DNA of 54,996 nucleotides from UMGS1781 sp045628105 (GTDB taxonomy: Bacteria > Bacillota > Clostridia > TANB77 > CAG-508): positions 1 through 54,996 of the forward strand of contig JAZQOX010000029.1 of assembly GCA_045628105.1 (NCBI GenBank), in the 5' to 3' direction. How positions within the stretch are numbered: the stretch's first letter is position 1; each line of letters begins with the position of its first letter. The notes under the pieces were generated by a model. That model was not told the DNA's origin. It was given only the letters and a program-made list of their open reading frames with translations, and made no database searches. A program made the translations under genes and the position numbers. Below, in pieces: positions 17,263 to 27,204 of this stretch.

Positions 17263-19773
17263 ATGGGGAAAAAGAAAACAAAAAAAATGCCTAAAATATT
17301 ACCTGAACAAGATAATAATATTGAAAAAACAAAAAAATACAAATTGAAAAAAAGAAATAAACAAAAAATCAAGAGTATAATTATTAGAACATTATTAATT
17401 ATATTACTTATCATAATAATTATTGCAGGAATTATGATAGGAAAAATATATGGATTATGTAGAGATGCAAAATTATCTATGGAACAATTGGTAATAAAAT
17501 ATGAAAATTCAGTTGTAAAAGATATTAATGGTGAGACAATTGCAGTTTTAAGTGGTGACGAAAATAGAGAAAATGTAACAATGGATGAAATGTCAGAATA
17601 TTTACCAAAGGCTTTTGTTGCAATTGAAGATGAGAGATTTTATGAACACAACGGAATAGATATAAAAAGAACAGGAGCAGCAACACTTACCTATGTATTA
17701 CATGCAGGAAAATCATCTTTTGGTGGAAGTACAATAACACAACAATTGATTAAAAATTTAACAGAAGAAAATGAAAGAAGTTGGAAAAGAAAAGTAAAGG
17801 AAATGTCAAGAGCATATTATCTAGAACAAGAATTATCAAAGACAGAGATATTGGAATTGTACTTAAATCTAATATTCCTTGGAGGAAGAGCATATGGAGT
17901 TCAAGTAGCATCACAATATTACTTTAGCAAGGATGCAAAAGATTTAACCTTGGCAGAAAGTGCTTTTATTGCAGGAATAAATAATTCTCCAAACATGTAT
18001 AAACCATTTTCAGAAGATGAAGCTGATATTAATAAAATTAATAAAAGAACAAGAATTGTTTTAGATAAAATGCATGAACTAGGAAAAGAAGGACATCAGG
18101 CAGGAATAAATGATGAGGAATATAATGCAGGGATTGCAGAACTTGAGAGTGGATTAAAATTTAACAAAGGGTCAATAACACAGGTTGTCTATTCATACCA
18201 TACTGACGCAGCAATAAATGAAATAAAAAGAGATTTGAAGAAAAAATATCCAGATTGGACAGATGAATATATAGACTATTATGTAAAAAGCGGAGGACTT
18301 ACAATATATACAACTCAAGATACAAAAATTCAAAACCTAATGAATGAAGAAGCAAAAAAAGATAAATATATTGAGTATTCAAAATATCAAGTTGATGCAG
18401 AAGGTAATGCTATTTCAACACAATCAGCAGCAGTACTAATAAATCATAAAACAGGATATGTTTTAGGTGTTATAGGTGGAATTGGTGAAAAAACAACAGC
18501 TTTTGGCTTAAATAGGGCAACTCAAACTATTAGACAACCGGGATCAACAATGAAACCACTTGCGGTTTTAACACCGGGAATTGATAAAGGAATTATTACA
18601 GCTGCATCAGTTTATGATGATATACCATACAATTCAGGAAAATATTATGGATTCAAGGATTATGGAAATACTTATACTGGTTTAACAACCTTAAGACATA
18701 ATACAGCACAATCAAAAAACATTCCAATGTTAAAAGCAATAAATGATATAGGGCTTGAAACATCAACAGAATATGTAAAAAATATGGGAGTTACAACGCT
18801 TCGTGAAAAACAAGACATGACTTTAGCACTTGGTTCAAATGAAATAAGTCCATTACAAGTTGCTGGAGCATATGCTACAATTGCAAATGATGGAGTTTAT
18901 ATTGAACCAACATTCTATACAAAAGTGGAAGATTCAAATGGAAATGTAGTATTACAAACACATCAGGAATCAAGAACAGTAATGTCTTCAGGAACGGCAT
19001 ACATAATTAAAGAAATACTTACAGAAGTAGTTAAATCAGGTGCAGCTCCATATACTGCAATATCAGGAATTAGTGTAGGAGTAAAAACAGGGACTTCAAC
19101 AGGAGACGCTGATAGATGGCTTTGTGGATTCACACCATATTATACTATGGCGGTATGGACAGGGTATGATGAAGGAAGAGAGCAAGTAAGATCATCAAGC
19201 AATCCTTCAGGAAAATATTGGGATGCCATTATGGAAGAAATTCATAAGGGATTGCCAAATAAAAAGTTTGCAGATACAAGACCAAATAGTGTTACAACAG
19301 CAACAATTTGCAAATGCTCAGGATTACTTGCAACAGATGCTTGCGAAAATGATATTAGAGGCTCACAAGTTTATACAGAATATTTCATTAAAGGAACAGT
19401 GCCAAAGGAAACATGTACATGTCATGTTACGGTTGATATATGCAACGCAACAGGATTAATTGCAAATCCTTACTGTACAGACAGAATAACAAAATCATTT
19501 ATTACAAGACCAGAAACAGAAATAGGAAATTGGAAACTGGCTAAAGATGCAAACGCAATGTTACCAACAGAAACATGTACAGCACATGTTGCACCAGTAA
19601 TTGATGTAGAACCGGAAAAACCAAATGAAGGGAATAACAACCAAGGAGAAAACAACGATAATGGAAATGGCAATTCAGATAATCCACATGGTAATGAGTC
19701 AAGTGAAAATATAGATGAGAACGAAAACACTACAGCAGAAAATATAATCATTGAAAACATTCCGGAAAATTAA
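17263..19773 (+). CDS. Class A penicillin-binding protein (PBP1a-like)
   Basis: An 836-residue bifunctional peptidoglycan synthase. A Lys-rich cytoplasmic N-terminus is followed by one membrane helix (about 40-62). The GT51 glycosyltransferase domain has EDERFYEHNGID and GGSTITQQLIKNL. The transpeptidase domain has the active serine in GSTMKPL (SxxK) and KTGTSTGD (KTG). The tail holds several cysteines in CxC-like clusters (ICKCSGLLATDAC, TCTCHVTVDIC) and a long Asn/Glu-rich low-complexity end. ATG 17263 is preferred over 17245 because GAAAGGA lies eight bases upstream of it. The paired cysteines suggest disulphides outside the cell, which is inference. Confidence 0.95.
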   Translation: MGKKKTKKMPKILPEQDNNIEKTKKYKLKKRNKQKIKSIIIRTLLIILLIIIIIAGIMIGKIYGLCRDAKLSMEQLVIKYENSVVKDINGETIAVLSGDENRENVTMDEMSEYLPKAFVAIEDERFYEHNGIDIKRTGAATLTYVLHAGKSSFGGSTITQQLIKNLTEENERSWKRKVKEMSRAYYLEQELSKTEILELYLNLIFLGGRAYGVQVASQYYFSKDAKDLTLAESAFIAGINNSPNMYKPFSEDEADINKINKRTRIVLDKMHELGKEGHQAGINDEEYNAGIAELESGLKFNKGSITQVVYSYHTDAAINEIKRDLKKKYPDWTDEYIDYYVKSGGLTIYTTQDTKIQNLMNEEAKKDKYIEYSKYQVDAEGNAISTQSAAVLINHKTGYVLGVIGGIGEKTTAFGLNRATQTIRQPGSTMKPLAVLTPGIDKGIITAASVYDDIPYNSGKYYGFKDYGNTYTGLTTLRHNTAQSKNIPMLKAINDIGLETSTEYVKNMGVTTLREKQDMTLALGSNEISPLQVAGAYATIANDGVYIEPTFYTKVEDSNGNVVLQTHQESRTVMSSGTAYIIKEILTEVVKSGAAPYTAISGISVGVKTGTSTGDADRWLCGFTPYYTMAVWTGYDEGREQVRSSSNPSGKYWDAIMEEIHKGLPNKKFADTRPNSVTTATICKCSGLLATDACENDIRGSQVYTEYFIKGTVPKETCTCHVTVDICNATGLIANPYCTDRITKSFITRPETEIGNWKLAKDANAMLPTETCTAHVAPVIDVEPEKPNEGNNNQGENNDNGNGNSDNPHGNESSENIDENENTTAENIIIENIPEN

Positions 19774-19805
19774 ATAGAAATAAAACAAATAAATATAATC
19801 TAAAA

Positions 19806-19830
19806 TGGCAGAATAAATCTGCCACTTTAG
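19806..19830 (+). terminator. Terminator after the PBP gene
   Basis: TGGCAGA (19806-19812) pairs with TCTGCCA (19818-19824), flanked by AAAA and CTTT. The U-tail is short. Confidence 0.55.
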
Positions 19831-19861
19831 CGTTTAAATAAATTTTGGAGGGAAATTAATT

Positions 19862-21250
19862 TTGAGCATTTATTTTTATAATACACTTACAAAGAAAAAA
19901 GAAGAATTCAAACCATTAGAAGGAAATACAGTTAGAATATATAGCTGTGGACCGACTGTATATAAAGATGCAAGTATTGGTAACATGAAGTCATTTATAT
20001 TTATGGACACATTAAGAAGAATGTTAAAATATAATGGATATGAATTAAAACATGCTATGAATATTACAGATGTAGGGCACCTTGTTTCAGATGGAGATGA
20101 AGGTGAAGACAAAATGTTAAAAGCAGCGAGAGAAGAAAAGAAAACACCTCTTGAAATAGCAGCATATTATACAAAAAAGTTCTTAACGGATTTTGACAGA
20201 TTGAATATTGATAGACCTGAAATTATTTGCAAGGCTACTGAACATATTGATGATATGATGAAATATGTCCAAAAATTAGTTGAAAGAGGATATGCATATG
20301 AAACTTCCACAGCAATTTATTTTGATGTTTCAAAGCTTGATAAATATGGTATTTTATCAGGAATAGATTTAAGAAATCAAAAAGCAGGTGCAAGGGTCGA
20401 AGTAGATGAAGAAAAAAGGAATCCATATGATTTTGCGCTATGGATAAAAGCACCAGAAAACCATATTATGAAATGGGAAAGCCCTTGGGGATTATGCTAC
20501 CCAGGATGGCATATTGAATGTTCAACAATGAGCAATAAATATTTGGGAGAAGAATTTGATATTCACACAGGTGGAATTGATTTAGTACCAACACATCACG
20601 AAAATGAAATTGCTCAAAGTAAAGGTGCAACAGGAAAGATGCCAGCAAGATTTTGGATGCATTGTGAATTTTTACTAATAGATGGCGGAAAAATGTCTAA
20701 GAGTTTAGGAAACACATATTTAGTTCAAGATCTTATTGATAGAGGATTTGATCCACTAAGCTATAAAATGTTATGTTTTACTTCACATTATAGAAACAAG
20801 CTAAACTTTACATGGGAAGCATTGGAAAGTAGTCAAAACTCTTTAATAAAAATAAAAGAAGGATATGAAAAACACAAAGAAGGAAAAGAAGAAATAAGTG
20901 ACGAATTAATAAACGATTATAGAACGAGATTTTTAGAAGCAATTAATGATGACTTAAATATGCCAGTAGCAATGAGTGTAATTTGGGAAGTTGTAAAAAA
21001 TCCAATCAAATCTCAAAAGTTTGCAGAGTTATTATTGGAATTTGATAAAGTACTTGGAATAAGAATAGATGAAAAAGTTCAAATAAAAGAAGATGAAATA
21101 CCAGAAGATGTATTAGAACTTATAGAGCAAAGAAAACAAGCACGTTTAGAAAAAAACTGGGCGTTATCAGACGAATTAAGAAATAAAATAAATGAAAAAG
21201 GATACAACGTAAAAGACTCTAAAGACGGAATGACAATCGAAAAAATATAA
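19862..21250 (+). CDS. cysS: Cysteinyl-tRNA synthetase
   Basis: A 462-residue class Ia synthetase. It charges tRNA-Cys. The zinc-ligand cysteine and Rossmann entry are in YSCGPTVYKDASIGNMKS, where SIGN stands for the HIGH motif. The second zinc region is WGLCYPGWHIECSTMS with THHENE, and KMSKSLGN is the KMSKS motif. The start is TTG at 19862, eight bases after GGAGGG. The zero-frame is complete and matches family length. comEB follows after 17 bases, so the run cysS-comEB-femAB-alr-ftsH looks like one transcript. Confidence 0.97.
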   Translation: MSIYFYNTLTKKKEEFKPLEGNTVRIYSCGPTVYKDASIGNMKSFIFMDTLRRMLKYNGYELKHAMNITDVGHLVSDGDEGEDKMLKAAREEKKTPLEIAAYYTKKFLTDFDRLNIDRPEIICKATEHIDDMMKYVQKLVERGYAYETSTAIYFDVSKLDKYGILSGIDLRNQKAGARVEVDEEKRNPYDFALWIKAPENHIMKWESPWGLCYPGWHIECSTMSNKYLGEEFDIHTGGIDLVPTHHENEIAQSKGATGKMPARFWMHCEFLLIDGGKMSKSLGNTYLVQDLIDRGFDPLSYKMLCFTSHYRNKLNFTWEALESSQNSLIKIKEGYEKHKEGKEEISDELINDYRTRFLEAINDDLNMPVAMSVIWEVVKNPIKSQKFAELLLEFDKVLGIRIDEKVQIKEDEIPEDVLELIEQRKQARLEKNWALSDELRNKINEKGYNVKDSKDGMTIEKI

Positions 21251-21267
21251 AAAGAAGGGAAATAAAA

Positions 21268-21750
21268 ATGCCAAAAAGAAAAGATTATATAGGATGGGAC
21301 GAATACTTTATGGGAGTTGCTTTACTTTCTGGAGAAAGAAGTAAAGATCCAAATTCACAGGTTGGAGCATGTATAGTAAGTGATGATAACAGAATACTGT
21401 CTATAGGATATAACGGATTTCCAAAAGGATGCTCAGATGATGAAATATCATGGGAAAGAGAAGGAAATTTTGTCGATACAAAATATCCATATGTATGTCA
21501 TGGGGAATTAAATGCAATACTTAATTATACAGGAACAACATTAAGAGAAAGTAGAATTTATGTAGCTTTATTTCCTTGTAATGAATGTGCAAAAGCAATA
21601 ATTCAATCAGGAATAAAGGAAGTAATTTACAAGGATGACAAGTATGCAGAAACAGATAGCGTAAAAGTATCAAAAAAACTATTTGATATGGCAAATGTAA
21701 AATATAGAAAATATGAATCAACAGGAAGAAATATAAATTTATGTTTATAG
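21268..21750 (+). CDS. Deoxycytidylate deaminase (ComEB family)
   Basis: A 160-residue zinc-dependent deaminase that turns dCMP into dUMP, the substrate for ThyX. The zinc motif is HGELNAIL (His and catalytic Glu) plus PCNECAKAII (two Cys). SKDPNSQVGACIV and GYNGFPKGCSDDE are typical of the dCMP deaminase family. GAAGGG precedes the ATG. In Bacillus the homologue is ComEB, next to competence genes; here it sits with cysS. Together with ThyX it gives a dCMP-to-dTMP route. Confidence 0.92.
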   Translation: MPKRKDYIGWDEYFMGVALLSGERSKDPNSQVGACIVSDDNRILSIGYNGFPKGCSDDEISWEREGNFVDTKYPYVCHGELNAILNYTGTTLRESRIYVALFPCNECAKAIIQSGIKEVIYKDDKYAETDSVKVSKKLFDMANVKYRKYESTGRNINLCL

Positions 21751-21763
21751 AAAGGTATTAATT

Positions 21764-22825
21764 ATGCAAATATTAACAAAAAATGATGAAAAAGCATATA
21801 AAGAATTTTTAGAAAATAACGCAAGATGCAACTTCCAACAATCAATAGAATGGGGAAAAGTAAAATCAGCATGGAAAAACGAAGTAGTATTATCCAAAGA
21901 TGAAAATGGAAATATTGTAGGTGCTGTAAGTGTATTAATCAGAAAAATGCCAATTTTTGGACATTTAATGTATATTTCAAGAGGACCAATTTGTGATATA
22001 CATGATGAAAAAGTTCTAAAAGACCTAACAGAAGGTTTAAAAGAACTTGCTAAAACATATAAAGCATTTACTTTAAAATGGGAACCGGATATAAAAAGTG
22101 ATGATAAGGAATTTATTGAAATTGCAAAAAAACTTGGCTTTAAGTTAAAGGATGATGCAAAAGACTTTAGTGAAGTTATTCAACCAAGATATGTATTTAG
22201 ACTAGATATTAAGGATAAGACTGAAGATGAGATATTTGCAGCATTTCATCAAAAAACAAGATATAATATAAGAGTAGCAACTAAAAAAGGTGTTGTTATT
22301 AAAGAAGGAACAAGAGAAGACTTAAAAGAGTTCCATAAAATAATGGAAGTTACAGGGAAAAGAGACGACTTTATGATTAGACCTTTATCATATTTTGAAA
22401 AAATGTATGATGAACTTGCTCCAAATCACTTTAAACTAATGATGGCTTATTATGAAGACAAGCCTATTTCAGGAATAGTTGATATAATCTATGGAAATAA
22501 AATATGGTATTTATATGGTGCGAGTAGCAATGAACATAGAAACTTAATGCCAAATTACTTATTACAATGGGAAATGATAAAATATTCAATAGAACATAAA
22601 AAAGATATGTATGATTTTAGAGGCGTTGTTGGAGTTGTTGACGAAAGTCACCCACAATATGGGTTATATAGATTTAAAAAAGGTTTTAATGCCGAATTTA
22701 CAGAATTTATTGGAGAACTATATATAAACTATAAACCATTAACTTATAAATTGTATAAAATTGCAGAAAAAACATACAAGAGAATAGCCTTTATAAAAAC
22801 AAAAATAAAAGAAAGAGGAAAATAA
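21764..22825 (+). CDS. FemAB/FemX family aminoacyltransferase
   Basis: A 353-residue protein with the double-GNAT architecture of Fem transferases. These attach amino acids from aminoacyl-tRNA to the peptidoglycan stem peptide. NFQQSIEWGKVK at the N-terminus, a middle FHQKTRYNIRVATKKGV (lipid II-binding region with KxRYNIR) and C-terminal YDFRGVVG with YGLYRFKKGFNAEFTEFIGE are characteristic. There is no signal peptide, as usual for Fem proteins. The gene overlaps no neighbour but leaves only one base to alr. The clustering with alr supports a wall role. The amino acid it transfers cannot be told. Confidence 0.9.
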   Translation: MQILTKNDEKAYKEFLENNARCNFQQSIEWGKVKSAWKNEVVLSKDENGNIVGAVSVLIRKMPIFGHLMYISRGPICDIHDEKVLKDLTEGLKELAKTYKAFTLKWEPDIKSDDKEFIEIAKKLGFKLKDDAKDFSEVIQPRYVFRLDIKDKTEDEIFAAFHQKTRYNIRVATKKGVVIKEGTREDLKEFHKIMEVTGKRDDFMIRPLSYFEKMYDELAPNHFKLMMAYYEDKPISGIVDIIYGNKIWYLYGASSNEHRNLMPNYLLQWEMIKYSIEHKKDMYDFRGVVGVVDESHPQYGLYRFKKGFNAEFTEFIGELYINYKPLTYKLYKIAEKTYKRIAFIKTKIKERGK

Positions 22826-22826
22826 G

Positions 22827-23939
22827 TTGAAACAATTGGTCATATATAAGGATGATTTAAGACATAATATAGAAAGAATAAAAGAATATACTAAAAACGT
22901 TTCAAACAATGATGAATATACAATAATAGGTGTGGTAAAGGGAAACGGATATGGACTTGGAATAATAGAATATGCGGAATTTTTAAAAGAAAATGGAATA
23001 AATTACTTTGCAGTAGCAACAATAGAAGAAGCTATAAAACTAAGTAAGGAAAATAAATTTGAGAATATTTTATTACTTTCTCCAATTAATAATAGAGAAG
23101 ATTTAGAAATAGCTATAAAAAATAATATTATTGTTACAATAGATTCAGAAGAAAATGTAAAAAACTTAAATGAAATATCAAAGCAAGGGTATGATAATAT
23201 AAGAGTACACATCAAGATAGATACTGGATTTGGAAGATATGGTTTTCTATATAGCGATTATGAAAACATTTTAAAAGCAATAAATGAATTGGACAAGTCA
23301 ATTAATATTGAGGGAATTTTCTCACATTTTTCAGTTTCATATTATAAAAATAACAAACATACATTAGAACAATTTGAAAGATTTAAAAAAGTATTAGAAA
23401 TTCTTGAGAAAAATCAAATAGATATAAAATTAAAACACATATGTAATTCTTCAGCAATTTTAAATTATCCTGAAATGTGCTTAAATGCAGCAAGGGTTGG
23501 ATCTGGATTTTTGGGCAGAGTTGCTGCAGAAAATAATATTGGGCTAAAGAAAATTGGATGTTTCGAGGTAAAAATAGAGGAAATAAGAATTGTACCAAAA
23601 GGGTTCAACATTAGTTATTTAAATACTTATACAACAAATACGGAACAGAAAATAGCAATTTTACCGGTAGGATATATGGACGGATTTAATCTTGGTGCAA
23701 GGCCAGATATGTATAGAAAAAGAGATAAAATAAGAAGAGCATTAAGAGAAATAAAAAATTTGTTTAAGAAAAATAATTTAACTGCTATGATAAATGGAAA
23801 AAAATACGATGTTATTGGAACCATTGGAATGTTTCATGCAATTGTTAAAATAGATGATAATGTTAAAATAGGAGATACAGTGTATTTAGAAGTAAATCCA
23901 ATGTATGTAGACAGAGAAGTAAGAAGGGAGTACAGATAA
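22827..23939 (+). CDS. alr: Alanine racemase
   Basis: A 370-residue PLP enzyme of the alanine racemase fold, giving D-alanine for the peptidoglycan stem. The PLP lysine is in VVKGNGYGLG (about residues 36-45), which differs from the common VVKANAYGHG. HIKIDTGFGRYGF and the C-terminal ILPVGYMDGFN carry further active-site residues, and the region following TMG-like GTIGMFH is the second-subunit tyrosine/methionine zone. The start is TTG at 22827 after AGAGGAAA. The changed residues beside the lysine leave room for a related amino-acid racemase. It abuts femAB and overlaps ftsH by one base. Confidence 0.82.
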   Translation: MKQLVIYKDDLRHNIERIKEYTKNVSNNDEYTIIGVVKGNGYGLGIIEYAEFLKENGINYFAVATIEEAIKLSKENKFENILLLSPINNREDLEIAIKNNIIVTIDSEENVKNLNEISKQGYDNIRVHIKIDTGFGRYGFLYSDYENILKAINELDKSINIEGIFSHFSVSYYKNNKHTLEQFERFKKVLEILEKNQIDIKLKHICNSSAILNYPEMCLNAARVGSGFLGRVAAENNIGLKKIGCFEVKIEEIRIVPKGFNISYLNTYTTNTEQKIAILPVGYMDGFNLGARPDMYRKRDKIRRALREIKNLFKKNNLTAMINGKKYDVIGTIGMFHAIVKIDDNVKIGDTVYLEVNPMYVDREVRREYR

Positions 23940-25738
23940 TGAAAGATAAAGAAAAAAATGAAGGAAAAAAAGGAAGTAAATTATTTTATTTTATTTTTGC
24001 CTTAGTTGTAGTAATATGTGCTGCAATAATTGGAATATCATTAATAAATAAAAATAAAGATGATGTAAATCCAAAGGAAATATCTTATACTGAACTAATA
24101 AATAAAATAGATGAAAATGCCGTAGAAAAAATAGAAATGACAGTTGGAAGTACATCTATAAAAGTTAAATTAAAAAATGAAGAAGAAGAAAAAAATGCCA
24201 TAGTACCAAGTACACAAGCATTTGTTGAATTAGTGCAAGAAAAGGTAAGAGAAGGAAACAGCATAGACCTAAAGCAAAAACCGGTGAATACATTTTTAAA
24301 GATATCAGATGCACTATTCAGTTTGTTACCAACAATAATGATTGTATTCTTATTTGTGCTTGTATTCAAAATGCAAGGTTTAGGAGATAAAGGAAAAGTA
24401 TATGATGCAGAAAGTGAAGATACAAATGTAACATTTAAGGATGTTGCAGGACTAGATGAAGAAAAAAATGAATTAATAGAAATAGTAAACTTCTTGAAAG
24501 AACCTAAAAAATTCCAAAAGATGGGTGCAAAAATTCCAAGAGGAATACTTTTATATGGTAAACCGGGAACAGGAAAAACATTAATAGCAAAAGCAATAGC
24601 AGGAGAAGCAGGTGTTCCATTTATACCAATGAGTGGTTCAGAATTTATTGAAATGTTTGCTGGACTTGGAGCATCAAGAGTTAGAAAATTATTTGAAAAG
24701 GCAAAGAAAATTTCACCATGTATAGTATTCATAGATGAGATAGATGCAATAGGAGAAAGAAGAACAGGTGGAAGCGGAGCAGAATCAGAAAATAATCAAA
24801 CATTAAACCAATTATTAGTTGAAATGGATGGATTTGAAACAGATCAAACTGTAATTGTTTTAGCAGCAACAAATAGACCTGAAATGTTAGATAAAGCTTT
24901 ATTAAGACCAGGAAGATTTGATAGACAAATAACTATCGCTGCACCGGATGCAAGAGGAAGAGAAGAAATATTAAAAATTCATTCAGAAAACAAACCATTA
25001 GGAGATGACATCAATCTAAAAGATATTGCAACAGATACAGCAGGATTTACAGGAGCAGAACTTGCAAATGTTTTAAATGAAGCAGCAATAATAGCAACAA
25101 CAAGAAAACATGAAAAAATTGTAATGGATGATATAGAAGAAGCTGTAAAGAAAGTAACAGTAGGACTTCAAAAAAATAGTAGAATAATATCAGACAAAGA
25201 CAAAAAATTAACAGCATACCATGAAGCAGGACATGCAATAGTAAGCAAATATTTAGAAACACAAGAAGATGTAAAAGAAGTTTCAATTATTCCAAGAGGA
25301 TTAGCTGGTGGATACACAATGTATAAAACAAACGAAGACAAATATTACATCTCAAGAACAGAAATGGAAGAAAAATTAATAGCATTACTTGGTGGTAGAG
25401 CAGCAGAAAAAATAGCACTAAATGATATATCAACAGGAGCAAGCAACGATATAGAAGTAGCAACAAACTTAGCAAAAGACATGGTTAAAAAATACGGAAT
25501 GAGCGACAGAGTAGGACCAATAAACCTAGAATCAAAAGATCAATACGAATTACAAGTATTCGGAAATAACATAGAAGACATAATAGGAGTAGAAGTAAAA
25601 GAACTAATAGACACAGCATATAAACGTGCACAAGAATTAATACTAGAACACATGGACAAACTACATGCAGTAGCAGGTACCTTATTAGAAAAAGAAACAA
25701 TCACAGCAGAAGAATTCCAAAGAATATTCAACAATTAA
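23939..25738 (+). CDS. ftsH: ATP-dependent zinc metalloprotease FtsH
   Basis: A 599-residue membrane AAA protease that degrades misfolded membrane and regulatory proteins. Two membrane helices (about 15-36 and 118-138) flank an external domain. The AAA domain has Walker A GKPGTGKT (the usual second position is P rather than K), Walker B CIVFIDEIDAIG and the second region of homology RPEMLDKALLRPGRFD. The zinc site is HEAGH (about residue 422) with a downstream aspartate. AGGGAG precedes the ATG, which overlaps the alr stop by one base. Confidence 0.97.
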   Translation: MKDKEKNEGKKGSKLFYFIFALVVVICAAIIGISLINKNKDDVNPKEISYTELINKIDENAVEKIEMTVGSTSIKVKLKNEEEEKNAIVPSTQAFVELVQEKVREGNSIDLKQKPVNTFLKISDALFSLLPTIMIVFLFVLVFKMQGLGDKGKVYDAESEDTNVTFKDVAGLDEEKNELIEIVNFLKEPKKFQKMGAKIPRGILLYGKPGTGKTLIAKAIAGEAGVPFIPMSGSEFIEMFAGLGASRVRKLFEKAKKISPCIVFIDEIDAIGERRTGGSGAESENNQTLNQLLVEMDGFETDQTVIVLAATNRPEMLDKALLRPGRFDRQITIAAPDARGREEILKIHSENKPLGDDINLKDIATDTAGFTGAELANVLNEAAIIATTRKHEKIVMDDIEEAVKKVTVGLQKNSRIISDKDKKLTAYHEAGHAIVSKYLETQEDVKEVSIIPRGLAGGYTMYKTNEDKYYISRTEMEEKLIALLGGRAAEKIALNDISTGASNDIEVATNLAKDMVKKYGMSDRVGPINLESKDQYELQVFGNNIEDIIGVEVKELIDTAYKRAQELILEHMDKLHAVAGTLLEKETITAEEFQRIFNN

Positions 25739-25764
25739 TAACAAAAATATTAAAACGAAAATTA

Positions 25765-25793
25765 TTGCTTAAATAAAACATTTATGATAAAAT
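25765..25793 (+). promoter_or_regulatory. Likely radA promoter embedded in the ftsH terminator
   Basis: TTGCTT (25765-25770), 17 bases, TAAAAT (25788-25793). The spacer is the left arm of a perfect inverted repeat and the -10 box lies in its loop. Confidence 0.45.
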
Positions 25794-25813
25794 GTCATAA
25801 ATGTTTTATTTTT
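25771..25813 (+). terminator. Long terminator hairpin between ftsH and radA
   Basis: The arms 25771-25787 and 25795-25811 are perfect 17-bp complements around a seven-base loop, ending in a T-run. The radA ribosome binding site follows at once. Confidence 0.8.
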
Positions 25814-25826
25814 AGGAGATGAATTT

Positions 25827-27185
25827 ATGGCAAAACAAAGCACAGTTTTTGTGTGTAGTAATTGTGGAAATGAATCACCAAAATGGTTTGGTAAATGCCC
25901 GGCATGTAACGAATGGAACACATGTTATGAAGAAAAACAAGTATCAAAAGTTGCAGGAAAAAATGTAACCAAAGAGAAAGTTGAACCAACAATTTTAAAA
26001 GATATAAAAAAGAAAGATATTGCTAGAAATTCGACAGGATTTGAAGAATTGGATAGAGTACTTGGAGGAGGACTCGTAAAAGGTTCTTTAACACTTTTAG
26101 GTGGTGAACCAGGTATTGGAAAATCTACTTTAATTTTACAAATATGTGATAAAATTAAAGGTGATGGGAAAGTACTATATGTATCAGGAGAAGAATCAGC
26201 AGAACAAATAAAAATAAGAGCTGATAGACTTGGAATAGATAATGAAAACATATTATTTCTTGGAGAAACAGATATAGATTTAATAGAAGAAGCGATTTTA
26301 AGGTTAAATCCAAAACTTGTAATCATTGATTCAATTCAGACAATGTATTCTGATGAAATAACAGCAGGACCGGGAAGTGTAAGCCAGGTAAGAGAAATAA
26401 CTGCGAGAATAATGAGAACATGTAAGCAAGAATTAATAACAACAATTATAATAGGACATGTTACAAAAGACGGAAATATTGCGGGTCCAAGAGTATTAGA
26501 ACACATGGTAGATACAGTTTTATACTTAGAAGGAGAAAGATATTTTTCATATAGAATTTTAAGAGGTGTTAAAAATAGGTTTGGATCAACAAATGAAATA
26601 GGAATGTTTGAAATGCAGGACTTGGGAATGTGCGAAGTAAAAAATCCATCATCTGTATTACTTGGAGAAAGAGAAGAAAATCCTGCAGGCTCTGTAGTTG
26701 CAGCAAGTATGGAAGGAACAAGACCGATATTAGTAGAACTTCAAGCATTAACAACACCAAGTGTATTTGGATTTCCAAGAAGAACAGCAAATGGTATAGA
26801 TTTTAATAGACTTACATTGTTAATTGCAGTGCTTGAAAAAAGAGTTGGAATTCCCTTAGGAAATCAAGACGTTTACCTAAATATTGTAGGAGGAATTAAA
26901 ATAAACGAACCAGCACTCGATCTTGGAATAGTTTTAGCAGCAGCATCAAGTTATAAAAACATAAGTGTACCAGCAGATACAATAGCAATAGGAGAGGTAG
27001 GGCTAACAGGAGAAGTAAGAAGTGTAAACATGGTGGAAAAGAGAATAAAAGAAGCTACTAAACTAGGCTTCAAGACATGCATAATTCCAGAAGTAAACAA
27101 AAAGCAAATCAAAGAAAAAATTGATTGTAATATAATAGGAGTTAAAAACATTTATGAAGCAATGCAATATTTAAAACTAAGGTAA
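25827..27185 (+). CDS. radA: DNA repair protein RadA (Sms)
   Basis: A 452-residue RecA-like branch-migration helicase. The N-terminal C4 zinc finger is CSNCGNESPKWFGKCPAC (about 10-27). Walker A is GEPGIGKST (about 97-105), the RadA-specific KNRFGSTNEIG (KNRFG motif) follows near 254, and the C-terminal third is the Lon-protease-like domain (LTGEVRSV, TCIIPEVN). AGGAG precedes the ATG at short spacing. In Firmicutes RadA also helps recombination in transformation, which fits with the DprA gene in this window. Confidence 0.97.
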   Translation: MAKQSTVFVCSNCGNESPKWFGKCPACNEWNTCYEEKQVSKVAGKNVTKEKVEPTILKDIKKKDIARNSTGFEELDRVLGGGLVKGSLTLLGGEPGIGKSTLILQICDKIKGDGKVLYVSGEESAEQIKIRADRLGIDNENILFLGETDIDLIEEAILRLNPKLVIIDSIQTMYSDEITAGPGSVSQVREITARIMRTCKQELITTIIIGHVTKDGNIAGPRVLEHMVDTVLYLEGERYFSYRILRGVKNRFGSTNEIGMFEMQDLGMCEVKNPSSVLLGEREENPAGSVVAASMEGTRPILVELQALTTPSVFGFPRRTANGIDFNRLTLLIAVLEKRVGIPLGNQDVYLNIVGGIKINEPALDLGIVLAAASSYKNISVPADTIAIGEVGLTGEVRSVNMVEKRIKEATKLGFKTCIIPEVNKKQIKEKIDCNIIGVKNIYEAMQYLKLR

Positions 27186-27204
27186 AATAGAAGGAGTAGT
27201 ATAA

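Noticed and set aside
25047..25700. Leu-rich minus-strand frames over ftsH
   Set aside because: They are shadows of ftsH, created by AT-rich codon bias, and lack ribosome binding sites or similarity.
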